The position numbers were made by a program, and so were the translations under genes. Below are positions 20,347-30,270 of a stretch of 64,000 nucleotides of DNA, in pieces. Within the stretch, counting starts at the first letter, position 1. Every line of letters begins with the position of its first letter. Under the pieces are notes generated by a model, which had not been told where the DNA came from, did not search any database, and worked only from the letters and a program-made list of their open reading frames with translations. The stretch lies in NCBI RefSeq assembly GCF_006385785.1, contig NZ_VFSH01000002.1, positions 59,393-123,392 of the forward strand. The letters run 5' to 3'. Origin of the DNA: Streptococcus shenyangsis. Lineage in GTDB: Bacteria > Bacillota > Bacilli > Lactobacillales > Streptococcaceae.

Positions 20347-22581
20347 CTATCGAATGCTTTCGATTTTCCAACTATTCCAACCCTTAAAGCGTATAGCCCC
20401 TTGCTGGTCAGTTCGATATACTTTGCTATTGATAGTTTCCAGTCGGGTCAAGGTTTCCTGATGAGGGAGTTTCGTTCGATTGCTCTTTCCAACTGAAATG
20501 AGAATCACCTCTGGTTTGAGCTGTTCTAAAAAGGCTGAACTTGATGATTGTTTAGAGCCATGTTGGCCAGCTTTCAAGACATCAATTTTCAAGTCTGGAT
20601 AGTGCTTCAGCAAGCCCTTCTCTCCTTTCTCCTCCAAATTTCCAGTGAAGAGAAAGTTTTTATCCAAGAGTTTTCCATACAAAACCAGGGTATCTTCATG
20701 ATCTCCAATTTTCCTTGGAGATAGGACTTCTAACTGACTTCCAAAAATTGGCAAGTTTTCTCCTTCTGTCACACTGCGCACCTTGGTTTGAGTTACCTGT
20801 AGTTCTGCAACAAATTCCTTCTGTTTCAGACTGCCTTTGGACACTAAAATTTCCCCTACATGGAATGCCTTGGTCACCTCCAGCAAATCTCCAACATGTT
20901 CCTTGTCCGTATTTGTCAAAATTAGCTGATCAATCTTGGCTACTCCTCGACTTTTTAGATAGGGGATCAAGCTTCTCTGTGCATTGCTGGTCGTCGCCTT
21001 TTCTTGCCATTTTTCGATTTTCTTATTAGATTCTGCCTTGCCACCGACATCTATGAGAATGGTTTTACCAGTTACATCCCGTAAGAAAATACTTTCACCT
21101 TGCCCCACATCCAGCATGGTGATTTCATTTTCCAGTGGATGCTTGGTCAAGAAAAAGAGACCCACAATAAGTAAGCTGAAGCCAGCTACTCTTTTGATAT
21201 TTTTCCTCAAATCATAGACCAAAGCCAAGGAAATTAACAATAAGATTAAAAGCCATACATTGGGTTGTCCAAAGACCAGAGGCCTACTTGCCACCTGCGA
21301 CACCAAGCGAATCATTCCCTCCAACCATTCAAAGATAAAATTCAGCTGAATGACTGGATAGAGAAAGGAAAGGGCAAATAAGATAGACAAGAGCGGTAAG
21401 AAGACCAAGTCAAATAGAAAGGAAAAGACAAAGGTCAAAAGGATGGACCAAGGTTGAAATTCCGCAAAATAGAAGGACAAAATGGGCAATATTCCCAAGG
21501 AAATGACTAGACTTTCTCTGGCAATAGCCTTAAGCCCCTCTCCTTCTTTGCTAGTCATGGTCAAGATAAAAGCATAAGCGCAGGACAAGACTCCTCCTGC
21601 TGTCAAGAAAAAGTTGGGCATGATAATAAAGAGGACAAGCACCGTCAGAGCAAAATTATCCAAGCCCTTAACACCATGTTGAGCCAGTAACTTTTGCAAG
21701 AGACTGCGAATGACCGAGGCTGAAAATCCAGTCAGGCCTGCATAAATAAGGGAAAAGGGATAAGTTAGCCATTTCAACTTTTCTTGGGTCAAGCCCAATC
21801 GCAAGAGAAGTTTCTTAAAGCCATCCATGAAAAAACCTACCTGCATACCCGACAAGGCAAAGAGGTGGATAATTCCTAGACTAGAATAAAGCTCATTCAT
21901 CTCCTCAAAGTCGGTGTCCAGATGTCCTAGTAAGAGCCCTGTCATGTAGTTCCGCATAGGGTCTGGAAAATGCGTCTTAATCCAAACTACAGCCTTTCGG
22001 CGTACACTGGACAGATTTTCACCTATATCCAAACTGCCAACCTTTTGAAGTGACTGGATTTTTTTGATATTGAGAATCTGGTAAATTCCCTGAGTTTTCA
22101 GATAGGTTTGGTAGTCGAAACCACCAAAATTTCTCTTCCCTTCTGGCTCCGAAAGCTTCCCTTCTAGTCCTATCTCATGAATGTCGGTTAAAGCTTGAAA
22201 GGTTTCTTTCTCCTCCTCGGACTGGAGTTTATAATAAACTTGAAAAATGCGTCCATCAGACTTGCCACGAAAGGATAGACTGTCACCATTGACTTTAATA
22301 GTATCAGGCAAAATCCGTACCCTTTCAACAGAATCCGCCAAATTTTGACTTGCTTGACTCTGTTGCCAATTTTGAAACAGAAACCAGAAGCCAAAGATTC
22401 CACAAATCACTAGAACTTTGCTAGCAGATTTCCAAGGAAATTGGAAAAAGAGACAGACTAGCAGAAAAACAAAGCCTAACAAAGCAAGATAGTATGCTGA
22501 GAAAATAGAATAGTAAAGCCAAAGCAATAGAAAACTCAGGTAAATTAGGGGAATAGGGAGTTTCTTAATCCACTGTAACAT
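20347..22581 (-). CDS. comEC: DNA uptake channel protein ComEC
   Basis: 744 residues (CelB in pneumococcus). N-terminal membrane helices and an OB-like DUF4131 region (about 80-170), a Competence domain with many helices (about 200-480), then a beta-lactamase-like domain from about 490 (MLDVGQGESIFLRD). ComEC forms the inner-membrane channel for single-stranded DNA in transformation. The usual metallo-lactamase HxDxDH is degraded to TNTDKEHVGD, so nuclease activity is doubtful. It overlaps comEA by 17 bp. Confidence 0.95.
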   Translation of the reverse strand: MLQWIKKLPIPLIYLSFLLLWLYYSIFSAYYLALLGFVFLLVCLFFQFPWKSASKVLVICGIFGFWFLFQNWQQSQASQNLADSVERVRILPDTIKVNGDSLSFRGKSDGRIFQVYYKLQSEEEKETFQALTDIHEIGLEGKLSEPEGKRNFGGFDYQTYLKTQGIYQILNIKKIQSLQKVGSLDIGENLSSVRRKAVVWIKTHFPDPMRNYMTGLLLGHLDTDFEEMNELYSSLGIIHLFALSGMQVGFFMDGFKKLLLRLGLTQEKLKWLTYPFSLIYAGLTGFSASVIRSLLQKLLAQHGVKGLDNFALTVLVLFIIMPNFFLTAGGVLSCAYAFILTMTSKEGEGLKAIARESLVISLGILPILSFYFAEFQPWSILLTFVFSFLFDLVFLPLLSILFALSFLYPVIQLNFIFEWLEGMIRLVSQVASRPLVFGQPNVWLLILLLISLALVYDLRKNIKRVAGFSLLIVGLFFLTKHPLENEITMLDVGQGESIFLRDVTGKTILIDVGGKAESNKKIEKWQEKATTSNAQRSLIPYLKSRGVAKIDQLILTNTDKEHVGDLLEVTKAFHVGEILVSKGSLKQKEFVAELQVTQTKVRSVTEGENLPIFGSQLEVLSPRKIGDHEDTLVLYGKLLDKNFLFTGNLEEKGEKGLLKHYPDLKIDVLKAGQHGSKQSSSSAFLEQLKPEVILISVGKSNRTKLPHQETLTRLETINSKVYRTDQQGAIRFKGWNSWKIESIR

Positions 22582-23206
22582 AGTCTTTTAGCTTTTCTAT
22601 CGTTTTAGCACCAATGCCAGAGACCTTCTTAAGTTCATCAACCGACTTGAATTTGCCATTAGTCTCACGATGATCGATAATATCCTGAGCTCGTTTTCCT
22701 CCCAAGCCTTTGACCTGCTTGAGTTCTTCCAGACTGGCCTTGTTGAGATTGATTTTCTTTTCCTTGCTCGTTGAAGAGGCCGTCCCAGAAGCAGTCTGTT
22801 GACTAGCTGCTTCTTCTCCCTTAGTTGGAACATAAACCAGGGCTTCATCACTAACTTTCTGAGCTAGATTGAGCGACTTGCTGTCTGCTTGCTCTGTCAA
22901 GCCACCAGCCTTCTGAACGGCATCATTGACCCGACTACCTACCGGCAAATCATAAATTCCAGGTGCTTTAACAGCGCCTTTTACATCTACTGTGATTAGA
23001 TCTTGTTCAACCGGTTCTTCCTTCTTCACTTCATTTTCGGATACCGAATCCTTGGAAACAGCTGCAACTTCAGCCTGCAAATTCGTTTCCTTGACAGGTG
23101 TTTGTGGAGATGGTTTTAGCAGGAAAAATCCTCCTACAAGTAAGCCCAGACCAGTACAGATGACAATGATTTTATACTCTTTGATTTTCTCGATAATTGC
23201 TTCCAT
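22565..23206 (-). CDS. comEA: DNA receptor ComEA
   Basis: 213 residues (CelA in pneumococcus). N-terminal membrane anchor (about 12-30), a low-complexity linker, a SLBB-like domain (VDVKGAVKAPGIYDLP), a Ser/Thr linker and a C-terminal double helix-hairpin-helix DNA-binding domain (INLNKASLEELKQVKGLGGK ... VDELKKVSGIGAKTI). It binds transforming DNA outside the membrane and hands it to ComEC. Transcribed from a ComX box 20 nt upstream. Confidence 0.96.
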   Translation of the reverse strand: MEAIIEKIKEYKIIVICTGLGLLVGGFFLLKPSPQTPVKETNLQAEVAAVSKDSVSENEVKKEEPVEQDLITVDVKGAVKAPGIYDLPVGSRVNDAVQKAGGLTEQADSKSLNLAQKVSDEALVYVPTKGEEAASQQTASGTASSTSKEKKINLNKASLEELKQVKGLGGKRAQDIIDHRETNGKFKSVDELKKVSGIGAKTIEKLKDYVTVD

Positions 23207-23225
23207 ATTTTCTCCTCTCTTAGAT

Positions 23226-23233
23226 TATTCGTA
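23226..23233 (-). promoter_or_regulatory. cin-box (ComX promoter) of comEA-comEC
   Basis: Minus-strand TACGAATA, an exact match to the late competence box, 19 nt before the comEA ATG and preceded by TTTTTTCTTCCTCT, the T-rich stretch typical of cin-box promoters. Confidence 0.93.
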
Positions 23234-23241
23234 AGAGGAAG

Positions 23242-23271
23242 AAAAAACAGTTGAAAATTTCTTTTCAACTG
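23242..23271 (-). terminator. terminator of the GNAT gene
   Basis: CAGTTGAAAA (23248-23257)/TTTTCAACTG (23262-23271), loop of 4, followed by six T on the minus strand; the T-run is also the T-rich element before the cin-box. It partly underlies the last codons of the acetyltransferase region. Confidence 0.85.
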
Positions 23272-23272
23272 C

Positions 23273-23842
23273 TTATTTATTTGCAAAATAGTCTTCCTTG
23301 GTCAAGACATAATGAACTCTTGTCACGATTCGGCCTTCTTCATGCTGGTCAATACAAGCATAAGCTTCTTCGTGGGAAAAACGCATTCCTGATTTCTCCA
23401 TGACCTTTCCAGACGCAGGATTATTCTTATCGTGAAGGGCAATCAACTTATTCATCCCTATCTTCTCAAAAGCTAGCTCAATCACAGCACGATTGGCTTC
23501 TGTCGTTAATCCTTGATTCCAATACTTTTTATTGATAATATAGCCAATAGCTGCCTTCTTAAGAGCAGGATCAATCTTGTGCAAATCAATGGTTCCGATA
23601 AATTTGCCATTGCTTTTTAGTCCTATCCCCCACCGTCCCAAGGGATTGGCCAAGTAGAACTGAGCAATATTATTTTGAGTTTCTTCCAAGCTTTGATTGG
23701 TTGGAAAAGTGTAACGCGTATTTTCTCTGTCCGAGGCATATTCAAACATTGCTTCCGCATCATCCAAAGTTACAGGTCTAAGCAATAAACGCTCTGTCTC
23801 CATTGTTGGATACTGGGATAGTTTTAAAAAGATTGATTCCAT
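23273..23842 (-). CDS. GNAT-family N-acetyltransferase (RimJ/RimL-like)
   Basis: 189 residues. TERLLLRPVTLDDAEAMFEY start, substrate region, acetyl-CoA loop IGYIINKKYWNQGLTTEA, and NPASGKVMEKSGM near the C-terminus, as in RimJ/RimL-type enzymes acetylating protein N-termini or small molecules. The substrate is unknown. It stands alone between the competence operon and ald with its own terminator. Confidence 0.85.
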   Translation of the reverse strand: MESIFLKLSQYPTMETERLLLRPVTLDDAEAMFEYASDRENTRYTFPTNQSLEETQNNIAQFYLANPLGRWGIGLKSNGKFIGTIDLHKIDPALKKAAIGYIINKKYWNQGLTTEANRAVIELAFEKIGMNKLIALHDKNNPASGKVMEKSGMRFSHEEAYACIDQHEEGRIVTRVHYVLTKEDYFANK

Positions 23843-23909
23843 ACTTCTCCTCCATTTAAAAATATTTTCTACCAGTCTAGCATAAAAAATAAATTACAAC
23901 AAATTTTTC

Positions 23910-23938
23910 TTGCTTTTTAAAGCGGTTTCATATAGAAT
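23910..23938 (+). promoter_or_regulatory. ald promoter
   Basis: TTGCTT (23910-23915), 17-bp spacer, TAGAAT (23933-23938). The start of transcription is expected near 23945, leaving a leader of about 68 nt. Confidence 0.7.
23917..23930 (+). promoter_or_regulatory. cre-like site in the ald promoter spacer
   Basis: TTAAAGCGGTTTCA matches the CcpA consensus TGWAANCGNTNWCA at 13 of 14 positions (second base differs). It lies between -35 and -10, a position where CcpA binding would repress. Confidence 0.6.
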
Positions 23939-24012
23939 AAAATCATCACCTTATTTTATAGATAATGTGATAAATCATTTACAACCCGTCAATAGAAAGG
24001 GAGTTTTTCTCT

Positions 24013-25125
24013 ATGTTAATCGGAATTCCAAAAGAAATTAAGAATAATGAAAACCGTGTTGCCCTAACACCTGCTGGTGTCCACAGCTTAGTCGGCCGTG
24101 GTCATCGCGTCCTTATCGAAACAAATGCTGGTCTCGGTTCTGGCTTTACTGATGCTGACTATCAAAAGCAAGGAGCTGAAATTGTCGCTACTGCTGGTGA
24201 AGCCTGGGCAGCTGAATTGGTCGTAAAAGTAAAAGAACCACTAGCTTCTGAATATGGTTACTTACGTGACGACCTGCTTCTCTTCACCTACTTGCACATG
24301 GCCGCTGCTCCAGAATTAGCAGATGCTATGTTGGAAGCAAAAACAACTGGGATTGCCTATGAAACTGTCCGTGATTCCCAAGGTCAATTACCACTCCTCG
24401 TACCTATGAGTGAGGTTGCAGGCCGTATGGCAGTCCAAATCGGCGCCCATTTCCTAACTAAGCAAGCAGGAGGTTCTGGTGTCTTACTGGGTGGTGTGCC
24501 GGGTGTACCTAAAGGGAAAGTAACCATCATCGGTGGCGGTGTCGTAGGGACCCATGCTGCTCGAATTGCGCTTGGTCTTGGTGCTCAAGTAACCATCCTT
24601 GATATCAGTGCTAAACGTCTTTCAGTCCTCGAAGAAGTCTTTGGTCATCAAATCCAAACCCTTATGTCCAATTCATTCAACATCGAAGCCAGTGTGAAAG
24701 ATGCGGATGTGGTGATCGGAGCGGTTCTCATCCCAGGTGCCAAGGCACCAAAACTGGTCACAGATGAGATGGTCAAGCAAATGCGTCCAGGATCTGTCAT
24801 CGTTGACGTTGCCGTTGACCAAGGTGGTGTTATCGAGACAGCTGACCGTGTGACAACGCACGATGAGCCTGTATATGAAAAACACGGTGTTCTCCACTAT
24901 GCCGTTGCCAACATCCCTGGTGCGGTTGCTCGTACTTCAACCATTGCCCTAACCAATGTCACTCTTCCTTATATTGAAGCTTTGGCTGGTAAAGGTTTTG
25001 TACAAGCAATCTCTGAGGATGAGGGCTTGCGCCAAGGTGTTACTACTTATCAAGGTTACTTAACCAGTCTTCCAGTAGCCCAAGGTCTCGATAAAAAACA
25101 TACTCCAATTGATGAACTAATCTAA
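24013..25125 (+). CDS. ald: Alanine dehydrogenase
   Basis: 370 residues, full family length. [20 protein letters not shown] start, catalytic Lys/His region (KVKEP, TYLHMAA), and NAD motif [13 protein letters not shown] (about 171-183). It converts L-alanine to pyruvate and ammonia with NAD. The frame is intact here; I recall it as frameshifted in some pneumococci. Single gene on the plus strand with its own promoter, a cre-like site and a terminator. Confidence 0.96.
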   Translation: MLIGIPKEIKNNENRVALTPAGVHSLVGRGHRVLIETNAGLGSGFTDADYQKQGAEIVATAGEAWAAELVVKVKEPLASEYGYLRDDLLLFTYLHMAAAPELADAMLEAKTTGIAYETVRDSQGQLPLLVPMSEVAGRMAVQIGAHFLTKQAGGSGVLLGGVPGVPKGKVTIIGGGVVGTHAARIALGLGAQVTILDISAKRLSVLEEVFGHQIQTLMSNSFNIEASVKDADVVIGAVLIPGAKAPKLVTDEMVKQMRPGSVIVDVAVDQGGVIETADRVTTHDEPVYEKHGVLHYAVANIPGAVARTSTIALTNVTLPYIEALAGKGFVQAISEDEGLRQGVTTYQGYLTSLPVAQGLDKKHTPIDELI

Positions 25126-25149
25126 AAAATCTAATTATCAGATAAAAGA

Positions 25150-25180
25150 AAGAGCAATTCCACCTGAACTGCTCTTTTTT
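25150..25180. terminator. bidirectional terminator between ald and phoH
   Basis: AGAGCA-TTC / GAA-TGCTCT hairpin (25151-25175) followed by TTTTTT on the plus strand; the minus strand has TTTCTTTTATC after the stem. It serves the converging ald and phoH genes. Confidence 0.8.
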
Positions 25181-25181
25181 G

Positions 25182-26177
25182 CTATTCTCTTTCTTCTTGG
25201 ACTTCTTCACGCTCTTCTTTTTTAACTGGAGCTGGTTCATAAGCTCGGATAATCTGAGCGACAACTGGATGGCGAACCACATCCTTGGCTGAAAAATGAA
25301 CAAAGTCAATCTGATGGATATTCTTGAGTTTCTCTTGGGCATCAATCAAACCGGACTTGACATTACGCGGAAGATCAATCTGACTGATATCTCCATTGAC
25401 AATCATCTTAGAATTAAATCCTAAACGAGTTAAGAACATCTTCATCTGCATGATAGTCGTATTTTGCGCCTCATCGAGAATGACAAAGGCATCCTCCAAG
25501 GTCCGTCCACGCATATAGGCAAGGGGTGCAATCTCGATAATTTCACGCTCCATGAGACGAGTCGTCTGGTCTTTGCCTAGAATCTGATACAAGGCATCAT
25601 AAACAGGTCTAAGGTAAGGATCTACCTTCTCTTTAAGATCACCCGGAAGAAAACCTAGACTCTCTCCTGCCTCAACCGCTGGACGTGTCAAGATAATTCG
25701 TTTGACCTGGCCACGTTTAAGGGCAGTCACGGCCAAAGTAACTGCAAGAAAGGTCTTCCCTGTTCCTGCGGGCCCGATTCCAAAGGTCACATCATGCTGT
25801 TTGACACTATCCACATAAAGTTTTTGACCCAAGGTTTTGACACGGATAGGCTTCCCTGTATTGTCCTTGATAATTTCTTCTTCGTAAAGGGCGACAAACT
25901 TGTCGATTTCATCGTTTTTGACCATGCTAATCGCAGTGACCACATCTGGCGTACCAACGGTCATCCCACGATTTACCAAGACCATGAGGGCTTGAATAAC
26001 CTGACGAGCCTCTTCACAGGCAGTCTCCTCTCCCAAAACCTGCACAATCTCCGTACGAGCATGAATCACCACATCAAGCTCTTCTTCCATCAAACGAAGA
26101 TGGCGTTCATTGGAACCAAAAAGATGAAACAGGTCATCTGGATGACTCAGTTGAATGTCTATTGAATGTTCCTTCAA
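25182..26177 (-). CDS. phoH: PhoH-like ATPase
   Basis: 331 residues. N-terminal KH-like region, Walker A GPAGTGKT (135-142), Walker B FVILDEAQN, and a charged C-terminal tail (KKEEREEVQEERE). PhoH-like proteins are RNA-linked ATPases of uncertain function, often near ybeY. The start is TTG at 26177 with AGAGG 8 nt upstream. The gene has an extended -10 promoter and a shared terminator with ald. Confidence 0.9.
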   Translation of the reverse strand: MKEHSIDIQLSHPDDLFHLFGSNERHLRLMEEELDVVIHARTEIVQVLGEETACEEARQVIQALMVLVNRGMTVGTPDVVTAISMVKNDEIDKFVALYEEEIIKDNTGKPIRVKTLGQKLYVDSVKQHDVTFGIGPAGTGKTFLAVTLAVTALKRGQVKRIILTRPAVEAGESLGFLPGDLKEKVDPYLRPVYDALYQILGKDQTTRLMEREIIEIAPLAYMRGRTLEDAFVILDEAQNTTIMQMKMFLTRLGFNSKMIVNGDISQIDLPRNVKSGLIDAQEKLKNIHQIDFVHFSAKDVVRHPVVAQIIRAYEPAPVKKEEREEVQEERE

Positions 26178-26211
26178 ATAAAGAACCTCTCTAATTCTTT
26201 TATTTCTTTTT

Positions 26212-26220
26212 ATTATAGCA
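26212..26220 (-). promoter_or_regulatory. phoH extended -10 promoter
   Basis: Minus-strand TGCTATAAT, about 35 nt before the TTG start of phoH; no clear -35. Confidence 0.5.
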
Positions 26221-26260
26221 GAGGGAGGGAGAAATTACTAGCCCAAACCCAGTGAATACG

Positions 26261-26476
26261 CTAGTGTTCTAAGTATTCTTGCCAGATAGCGTCAAAGTCT
26301 CCTAGGTTGAAAGAGAAACTAGCGTGCTCCTCCAAAAAGCGACTCACCTCATCAAAATCATCTGTGTGTTTTGGGAAGGCTGACTCTTCAAAAGCGAGGT
26401 CTGCCAAAATTGCTTTGGGGCTGTTACTTTTAGGGTTGCGCTCGGTCATGAGCCAAGTGTAAAATGATTTTCTCAT
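26261..26476 (-). CDS. YozE-family small protein
   Basis: 71 residues with the family start [12 protein letters not shown] and an acidic all-helical body (SAM-like fold), as in Bacillus YozE (UPF0346). Function unknown. It begins 9 nt after cvfB and is probably cotranscribed with it. Confidence 0.85.
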   Translation of the reverse strand: MRKSFYTWLMTERNPKSNSPKAILADLAFEESAFPKHTDDFDEVSRFLEEHASFSFNLGDFDAIWQEYLEH

Positions 26477-26484
26477 ATGTCTCC

Positions 26485-27339
26485 CTAAATCAACTCTGTC
26501 CCAAACTGGTCTTGCTTGATTTTACCAGCCTTCATCAAGCCACCGAGTGCTTTCTTAAACTGACCTTTAGAAATACCAAAGGTTGCCTTGATATCCTCAG
26601 GGGATGACTTATCATTCAAGGTCATAAAACCTCCATTACTTTCCAAGTAAGTCAAAATCATCTGAGCATCATTTTCCAACATTTCAAAGGAACGTGGTTT
26701 GAGGGAGAGATTCAGCGTACGGTCAACCTCGCGGAAACCAATGACACGCGCATCTAAGACTTGCCCCAAACGTGGCTCTGCGTAGCGCTCGCTAGGATGG
26801 ATAAAGCCAAGCATGTTATTCTCTGGCAGGTAAACAAAAGTTCCTGACAACTTGAGACGGTAAACAATGGCTGGCCAGTTTTGGTTCTGCATATTGTTGT
26901 AAGCAGGACGAGCTAGACGTTGGAAGTCTTCTTGATAAGCCAAGAGGCCCCAGATACGGTCTTTCTTGTCCACTTCAAGACGGATGTAGAGTTGGTCTCC
27001 CTTCTTAGGCCAGAGTTCCTTGAGCTCAGGGAGGATATCGAGTGACACAACGATTTCCTTGTCAGGTAGGCCTGTATCGACAAAGACTCCCAAGTCCTTG
27101 CGTACTTCTGTTACAGTTCCCCAACCAAATTGGTCCTGAGTGGCAGTTACTTCTAAAGTGGTCAAGCGGAGCTTTTGCTTCATATCCGTGTAGGCAAAAC
27201 CTTTAACCGTGTCGCCTACTGTATGTTGACCTTCTTCCTTGGCAAGCGCATAGGTCTGGCCATCCTTTTGCACAAAGTAAAAACGATCATTTTCATCGAT
27301 GATGAGTCCAACGATAAAACTTGCAAGATTTGTATTCAT
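26485..27339 (-). CDS. cvfB: S1-domain RNA-binding virulence regulator CvfB
   Basis: 284 residues. Three S1-type beta-barrel domains ([21 protein letters not shown] in the second, [20 protein letters not shown] in the third) and a C-terminal winged helix ([18 protein letters not shown]). CvfB binds RNA and affects virulence-gene expression in staphylococci and streptococci. I use [12 protein letters not shown] (27339) after AAGGA rather than an ATG 13 codons upstream that lies in the frr terminator. Confidence 0.9.
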   Translation of the reverse strand: MNTNLASFIVGLIIDENDRFYFVQKDGQTYALAKEEGQHTVGDTVKGFAYTDMKQKLRLTTLEVTATQDQFGWGTVTEVRKDLGVFVDTGLPDKEIVVSLDILPELKELWPKKGDQLYIRLEVDKKDRIWGLLAYQEDFQRLARPAYNNMQNQNWPAIVYRLKLSGTFVYLPENNMLGFIHPSERYAEPRLGQVLDARVIGFREVDRTLNLSLKPRSFEMLENDAQMILTYLESNGGFMTLNDKSSPEDIKATFGISKGQFKKALGGLMKAGKIKQDQFGTELI

Positions 27340-27353
27340 ATTTCCTTCTTTCG

Positions 27354-27387
27354 AATAAAACTCAGCCAGCAATGCCAACTGAGTTTT
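27354..27387 (-). terminator. terminator between frr and cvfB
   Basis: AAAACTCAG (27357-27365)/CTGAGTTTT (27379-27387), loop of 13, T-rich on the minus strand. It lies 17 nt before the cvfB start, so cvfB either depends on readthrough or on a promoter not seen. Confidence 0.7.
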
Positions 27388-27398
27388 TCTGTTTATTT

Positions 27399-27956
27399 TT
27401 AGACTTCCAAAAGTTCTTTCTCTTTGTTGGCAGTCATGTCGTCGATGTGTTTAACAGCATCGTCTGTTACTTTTTGAATATCTTTTTCAAGAGTCTTCAA
27501 TTCGTCTTCAGTGATTTCTTTTGCTTTTTCTTGTTTCTTTGCTTCGTCCATAGCATCACGACGGATATTGCGAACAGCCACTTTAGCATTCTCACCGACC
27601 TTCTTCACTTCTTTAGCAAGGTCACGACGAGTTTCTTCTGTAAGAGCAGGGATAACCAAGCGAATCACAGAACCGTCGTTAGCTGGTGTAATACCAAGAT
27701 CAGAAGCGTTCAAAGCACGTTCGATATCTTTCAATGAAGACTTGTCAAATGGTGTTACCAACAAAACACGTGCTTCTGGAATCGTAATTGAAGCGATTTG
27801 ATTAAGAGGAGTTTCTACTCCATAGTATTCTACATGTACACGGTCAAGCAAGCTTGCATTGGCACGGCCGGCACGGATACCACCAAATTCACGAGCAAGT
27901 GATTGGTGAGACTGGGTCATTCTCTCTTTAGCTTTTTCAATAATTGCGTTAGCCAT
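27399..27956 (-). CDS. frr: Ribosome recycling factor
   Basis: 185 residues, the family length. [17 protein letters not shown] and the long helix with [21 protein letters not shown] match RRF. With EF-G it splits post-termination ribosomes. Directly behind pyrH (8 nt), the common pyrH-frr pair. Confidence 0.98.
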   Translation of the reverse strand: MANAIIEKAKERMTQSHQSLAREFGGIRAGRANASLLDRVHVEYYGVETPLNQIASITIPEARVLLVTPFDKSSLKDIERALNASDLGITPANDGSVIRLVIPALTEETRRDLAKEVKKVGENAKVAVRNIRRDAMDEAKKQEKAKEITEDELKTLEKDIQKVTDDAVKHIDDMTANKEKELLEV

Positions 27957-27964
27957 AATCTTTT

Positions 27965-28702
27965 TTATTCCTTTTCTTCGATATTATTTGAAACTGTTGT
28001 TCCGATATTTTCACCAAATACGACACGTTTGATGTTGCCTGGTTGATTCATATTGAAGACAACCAAGTCAATGTCGTTGTCCATTGAGAGGGTTGAAGCT
28101 GTTGAGTCCATGATACGAAGACCTTTATTGATAACGTCACGGTGGGTCAATTCTTCAAACTTAACAGCTGTCTTGTCTTTCTTAGGATCGGCATTGTAAA
28201 CACCATCGACACCATTTTTAGCCATGAGGATGGCATCCGCTTCTATTTCAGCTGCACGAAGGGCTGCTGTTGTATCAGTTGAGAAGTAAGGTGAACCAAT
28301 TCCAGCACCAAAGATAACGATACGGCCTTTTTCAAGGTGACGAAGGGCACGTCCACGGACATAAGGCTCTGCCACTTGTTGCATGGCAATGGCAGTTTGC
28401 ACTCGAGTATCGACACCAACTTGTTGCAATGAATCTGCCATCACAAGAGCATTCATAACGGTCCCAAGCATTCCTGTGTAATCTGCCTGAACTCGGTCCA
28501 TTCCTGCTTCTGCAGCAGGTTCACCACGCCAGAGATTTCCTCCACCAATAACAAGGGCAATTTCGATACCTAAGCTATGAACTTCTTGAATCTCTTTTGC
28601 GATTGTTTGAACTGTTTGGATATCAATCCCTACGCCACGTTCACCGGCAAGGGCTTCACCTGATAACTTGATTAAAATACGTTTATACTTGGGATTCGCC
28701 AT
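27965..28702 (-). CDS. pyrH: UMP kinase
   Basis: 245 residues of the amino-acid-kinase fold. [20 protein letters not shown], and [22 protein letters not shown] are diagnostic. It makes UDP from UMP. The start is ATGGCGAATCC at 28702 with GGAG 7 nt before it. Extended -10 promoter upstream; frr follows. Confidence 0.97.
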   Translation of the reverse strand: MANPKYKRILIKLSGEALAGERGVGIDIQTVQTIAKEIQEVHSLGIEIALVIGGGNLWRGEPAAEAGMDRVQADYTGMLGTVMNALVMADSLQQVGVDTRVQTAIAMQQVAEPYVRGRALRHLEKGRIVIFGAGIGSPYFSTDTTAALRAAEIEADAILMAKNGVDGVYNADPKKDKTAVKFEELTHRDVINKGLRIMDSTASTLSMDNDIDLVVFNMNQPGNIKRVVFGENIGTTVSNNIEEKE

Positions 28703-28729
28703 TTTCACTCTCCTTTTTTTATCCTACCT

Positions 28730-28738
28730 ATTTTATCA
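28730..28738 (-). promoter_or_regulatory. pyrH extended -10 promoter
   Basis: Minus-strand TGATAAAAT 27 nt before the pyrH start; no strong -35. Confidence 0.5.
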
Positions 28739-28785
28739 CAATTTCTAAGATTTTTATAGTATCATGAGCAATTCTTTCAAAAAAA

Positions 28786-30120
28786 TTAGACAGTCAAAAA
28801 TTCCTCTAAGTCGCTGAGGGCACGCTCTGCAATTTTTTCATAACGAGCCTTCTTATCACGAATACGCTCACCTTCCAACTCCTTGATAATTCCAAAATTG
28901 ACATTCATTGGTTGGAAATGTTTGCTGTCCGCATGGGTGATGTAATGAGCCAGACTGCCAATCGCTGTCGTCTCTGGGAAAATAGCTGGACTTTCTCCCT
29001 TGAAAAGACGAGCTGCATTAATTCCCGCAACTAATCCTGACGCTGCTGATTCAACATAGCCTTCCACACCCGTCATCTGACCAGCAAAGAAGAGATTTGG
29101 TTGTTTCTTAGAACGGTAAGTCTGCTCCAGAAGATTTGGTGAATCCATGTAAGAATTGCGGTGCATAACACCATAACGAACAAACTCCGCATTTTCAAGA
29201 CCTGGAATCATTTGGAAGACGCGCTTTTGTTCTCCCCATTTGAGATGGGTTTGGAAACCGACGATATTGTATAGGCTACCAGCCGCATTGTCCTGACGAA
29301 GTTGAACCACAGCATAAGGTGTTTTGAATTCGCCATCACGAGGTCCAGTATAGTCGTCTGGATACTCCAAACCGACTGGTTTCATAGGACCATAAAGCAT
29401 AGTTTTAATGCCACGTTTGGCCATGACTTCGATAGGCATACATCCTTCAAAGTACTTTTCTTTTTCAAAAGAATTAAGCGGTGCTTCTTCAGCATTGACC
29501 AAGGCTTCATGGAAATCCATAAACTCTTGCTTGGTCATTGGAGCATTGAGGTAGGCCGCTTCTCCCTTATCATAACGTGATTTGAGATAGACCTTGCTCA
29601 TATCGATGGTATTGACGTCGATAATAGGCGCTGCCGCATCGTAGAAATAGAAACCATCTCCATTATTAAGGGCATGAATTTTCTCAGCTAGGGCATCACT
29701 AGTCAAGGGACCAGTAGCCACAACTGTGATAACATCTGTTGGTAATTCTGTAATTTCATCACGAACCACTTCAATCAAGGGGTGGTTGGTCACTTTTTCA
29801 GTCACCATCTGTGAGAAACCATCACGGTCCACCGCAAGCGCACCACCTGCAGGAACCCGTGTAGCCTCAGCAGATTCCAAAATAACAGAACCCAAGCGAC
29901 GCATTTCTTCCTTGAGAAGCCCGACAGCATTTGTAAGAGCATCCCCACGAAGGGAATTAGAACAAACTAACTCAGCAAAATTGTCTGTTTTATGTTGAGG
30001 TGTTGACTTGACACCACGCATTTCATAAAGTTTAACTGGAATACCACGCTCTGCGATTTGGTAGGCTGCTTCAGAACCTGCCAAACCAGCACCGATAACA
30101 TTGATATAAGATTGAGACAC
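28786..30120 (-). CDS. trmFO: Folate-dependent tRNA (m5U54) methyltransferase TrmFO
   Basis: 444 residues. N-terminal FAD motif [12 protein letters not shown], central [20 protein letters not shown] region with catalytic Cys, and [19 protein letters not shown] near the C-terminus. It makes ribothymidine 54 in tRNA using methylene-tetrahydrofolate and FADH2. The start is GTG ([10 protein letters not shown]) with AAAGAGG 10 nt upstream; an ATG 11 codons earlier lies inside the leader hairpin. A structured leader of about 130 nt precedes it. Confidence 0.95.
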   Translation of the reverse strand: MSQSYINVIGAGLAGSEAAYQIAERGIPVKLYEMRGVKSTPQHKTDNFAELVCSNSLRGDALTNAVGLLKEEMRRLGSVILESAEATRVPAGGALAVDRDGFSQMVTEKVTNHPLIEVVRDEITELPTDVITVVATGPLTSDALAEKIHALNNGDGFYFYDAAAPIIDVNTIDMSKVYLKSRYDKGEAAYLNAPMTKQEFMDFHEALVNAEEAPLNSFEKEKYFEGCMPIEVMAKRGIKTMLYGPMKPVGLEYPDDYTGPRDGEFKTPYAVVQLRQDNAAGSLYNIVGFQTHLKWGEQKRVFQMIPGLENAEFVRYGVMHRNSYMDSPNLLEQTYRSKKQPNLFFAGQMTGVEGYVESAASGLVAGINAARLFKGESPAIFPETTAIGSLAHYITHADSKHFQPMNVNFGIIKELEGERIRDKKARYEKIAERALSDLEEFLTV

Positions 30121-30130
30121 GACACTAATA

Positions 30131-30248
30131 CCTCTTTGGGAGTGTGAAGACAAGTTTCACATTGAAAAAGCCAATCGGACTTTCCTCGCTCTCGAGTTTT
30201 CTGGCTCAGGCTGAAAAAGTCCCCCCGGACTTTTTCACTCCCACAAAT
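30131..30248 (-). promoter_or_regulatory. highly structured trmFO leader (candidate cis-regulatory RNA)
   Basis: Minus-strand RNA folds by eye into a branched structure. Closing stem P1 GGGAGUG/CACUCCC (30242-30236 with 30144-30138), P2 GAAAAAGUCC/GGACUUUUUC (30236-30227 with 30222-30213, GGGG loop), a possible AGCC/GGCU stem enclosing a CUCG-AGAG-CGAG hairpin (30196-30185), and P5 UGUGAA/UUCACA (30161-30156 with 30148-30143). P1 ends exactly where the Shine-Dalgarno AAAGAGG (30137-30131) begins. The outer arms also look like short terminal inverted repeats, so a MITE-like origin is possible. Confidence 0.55.
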
Positions 30249-30270
30249 CTTTCTATTTTTTTCTTCTACT

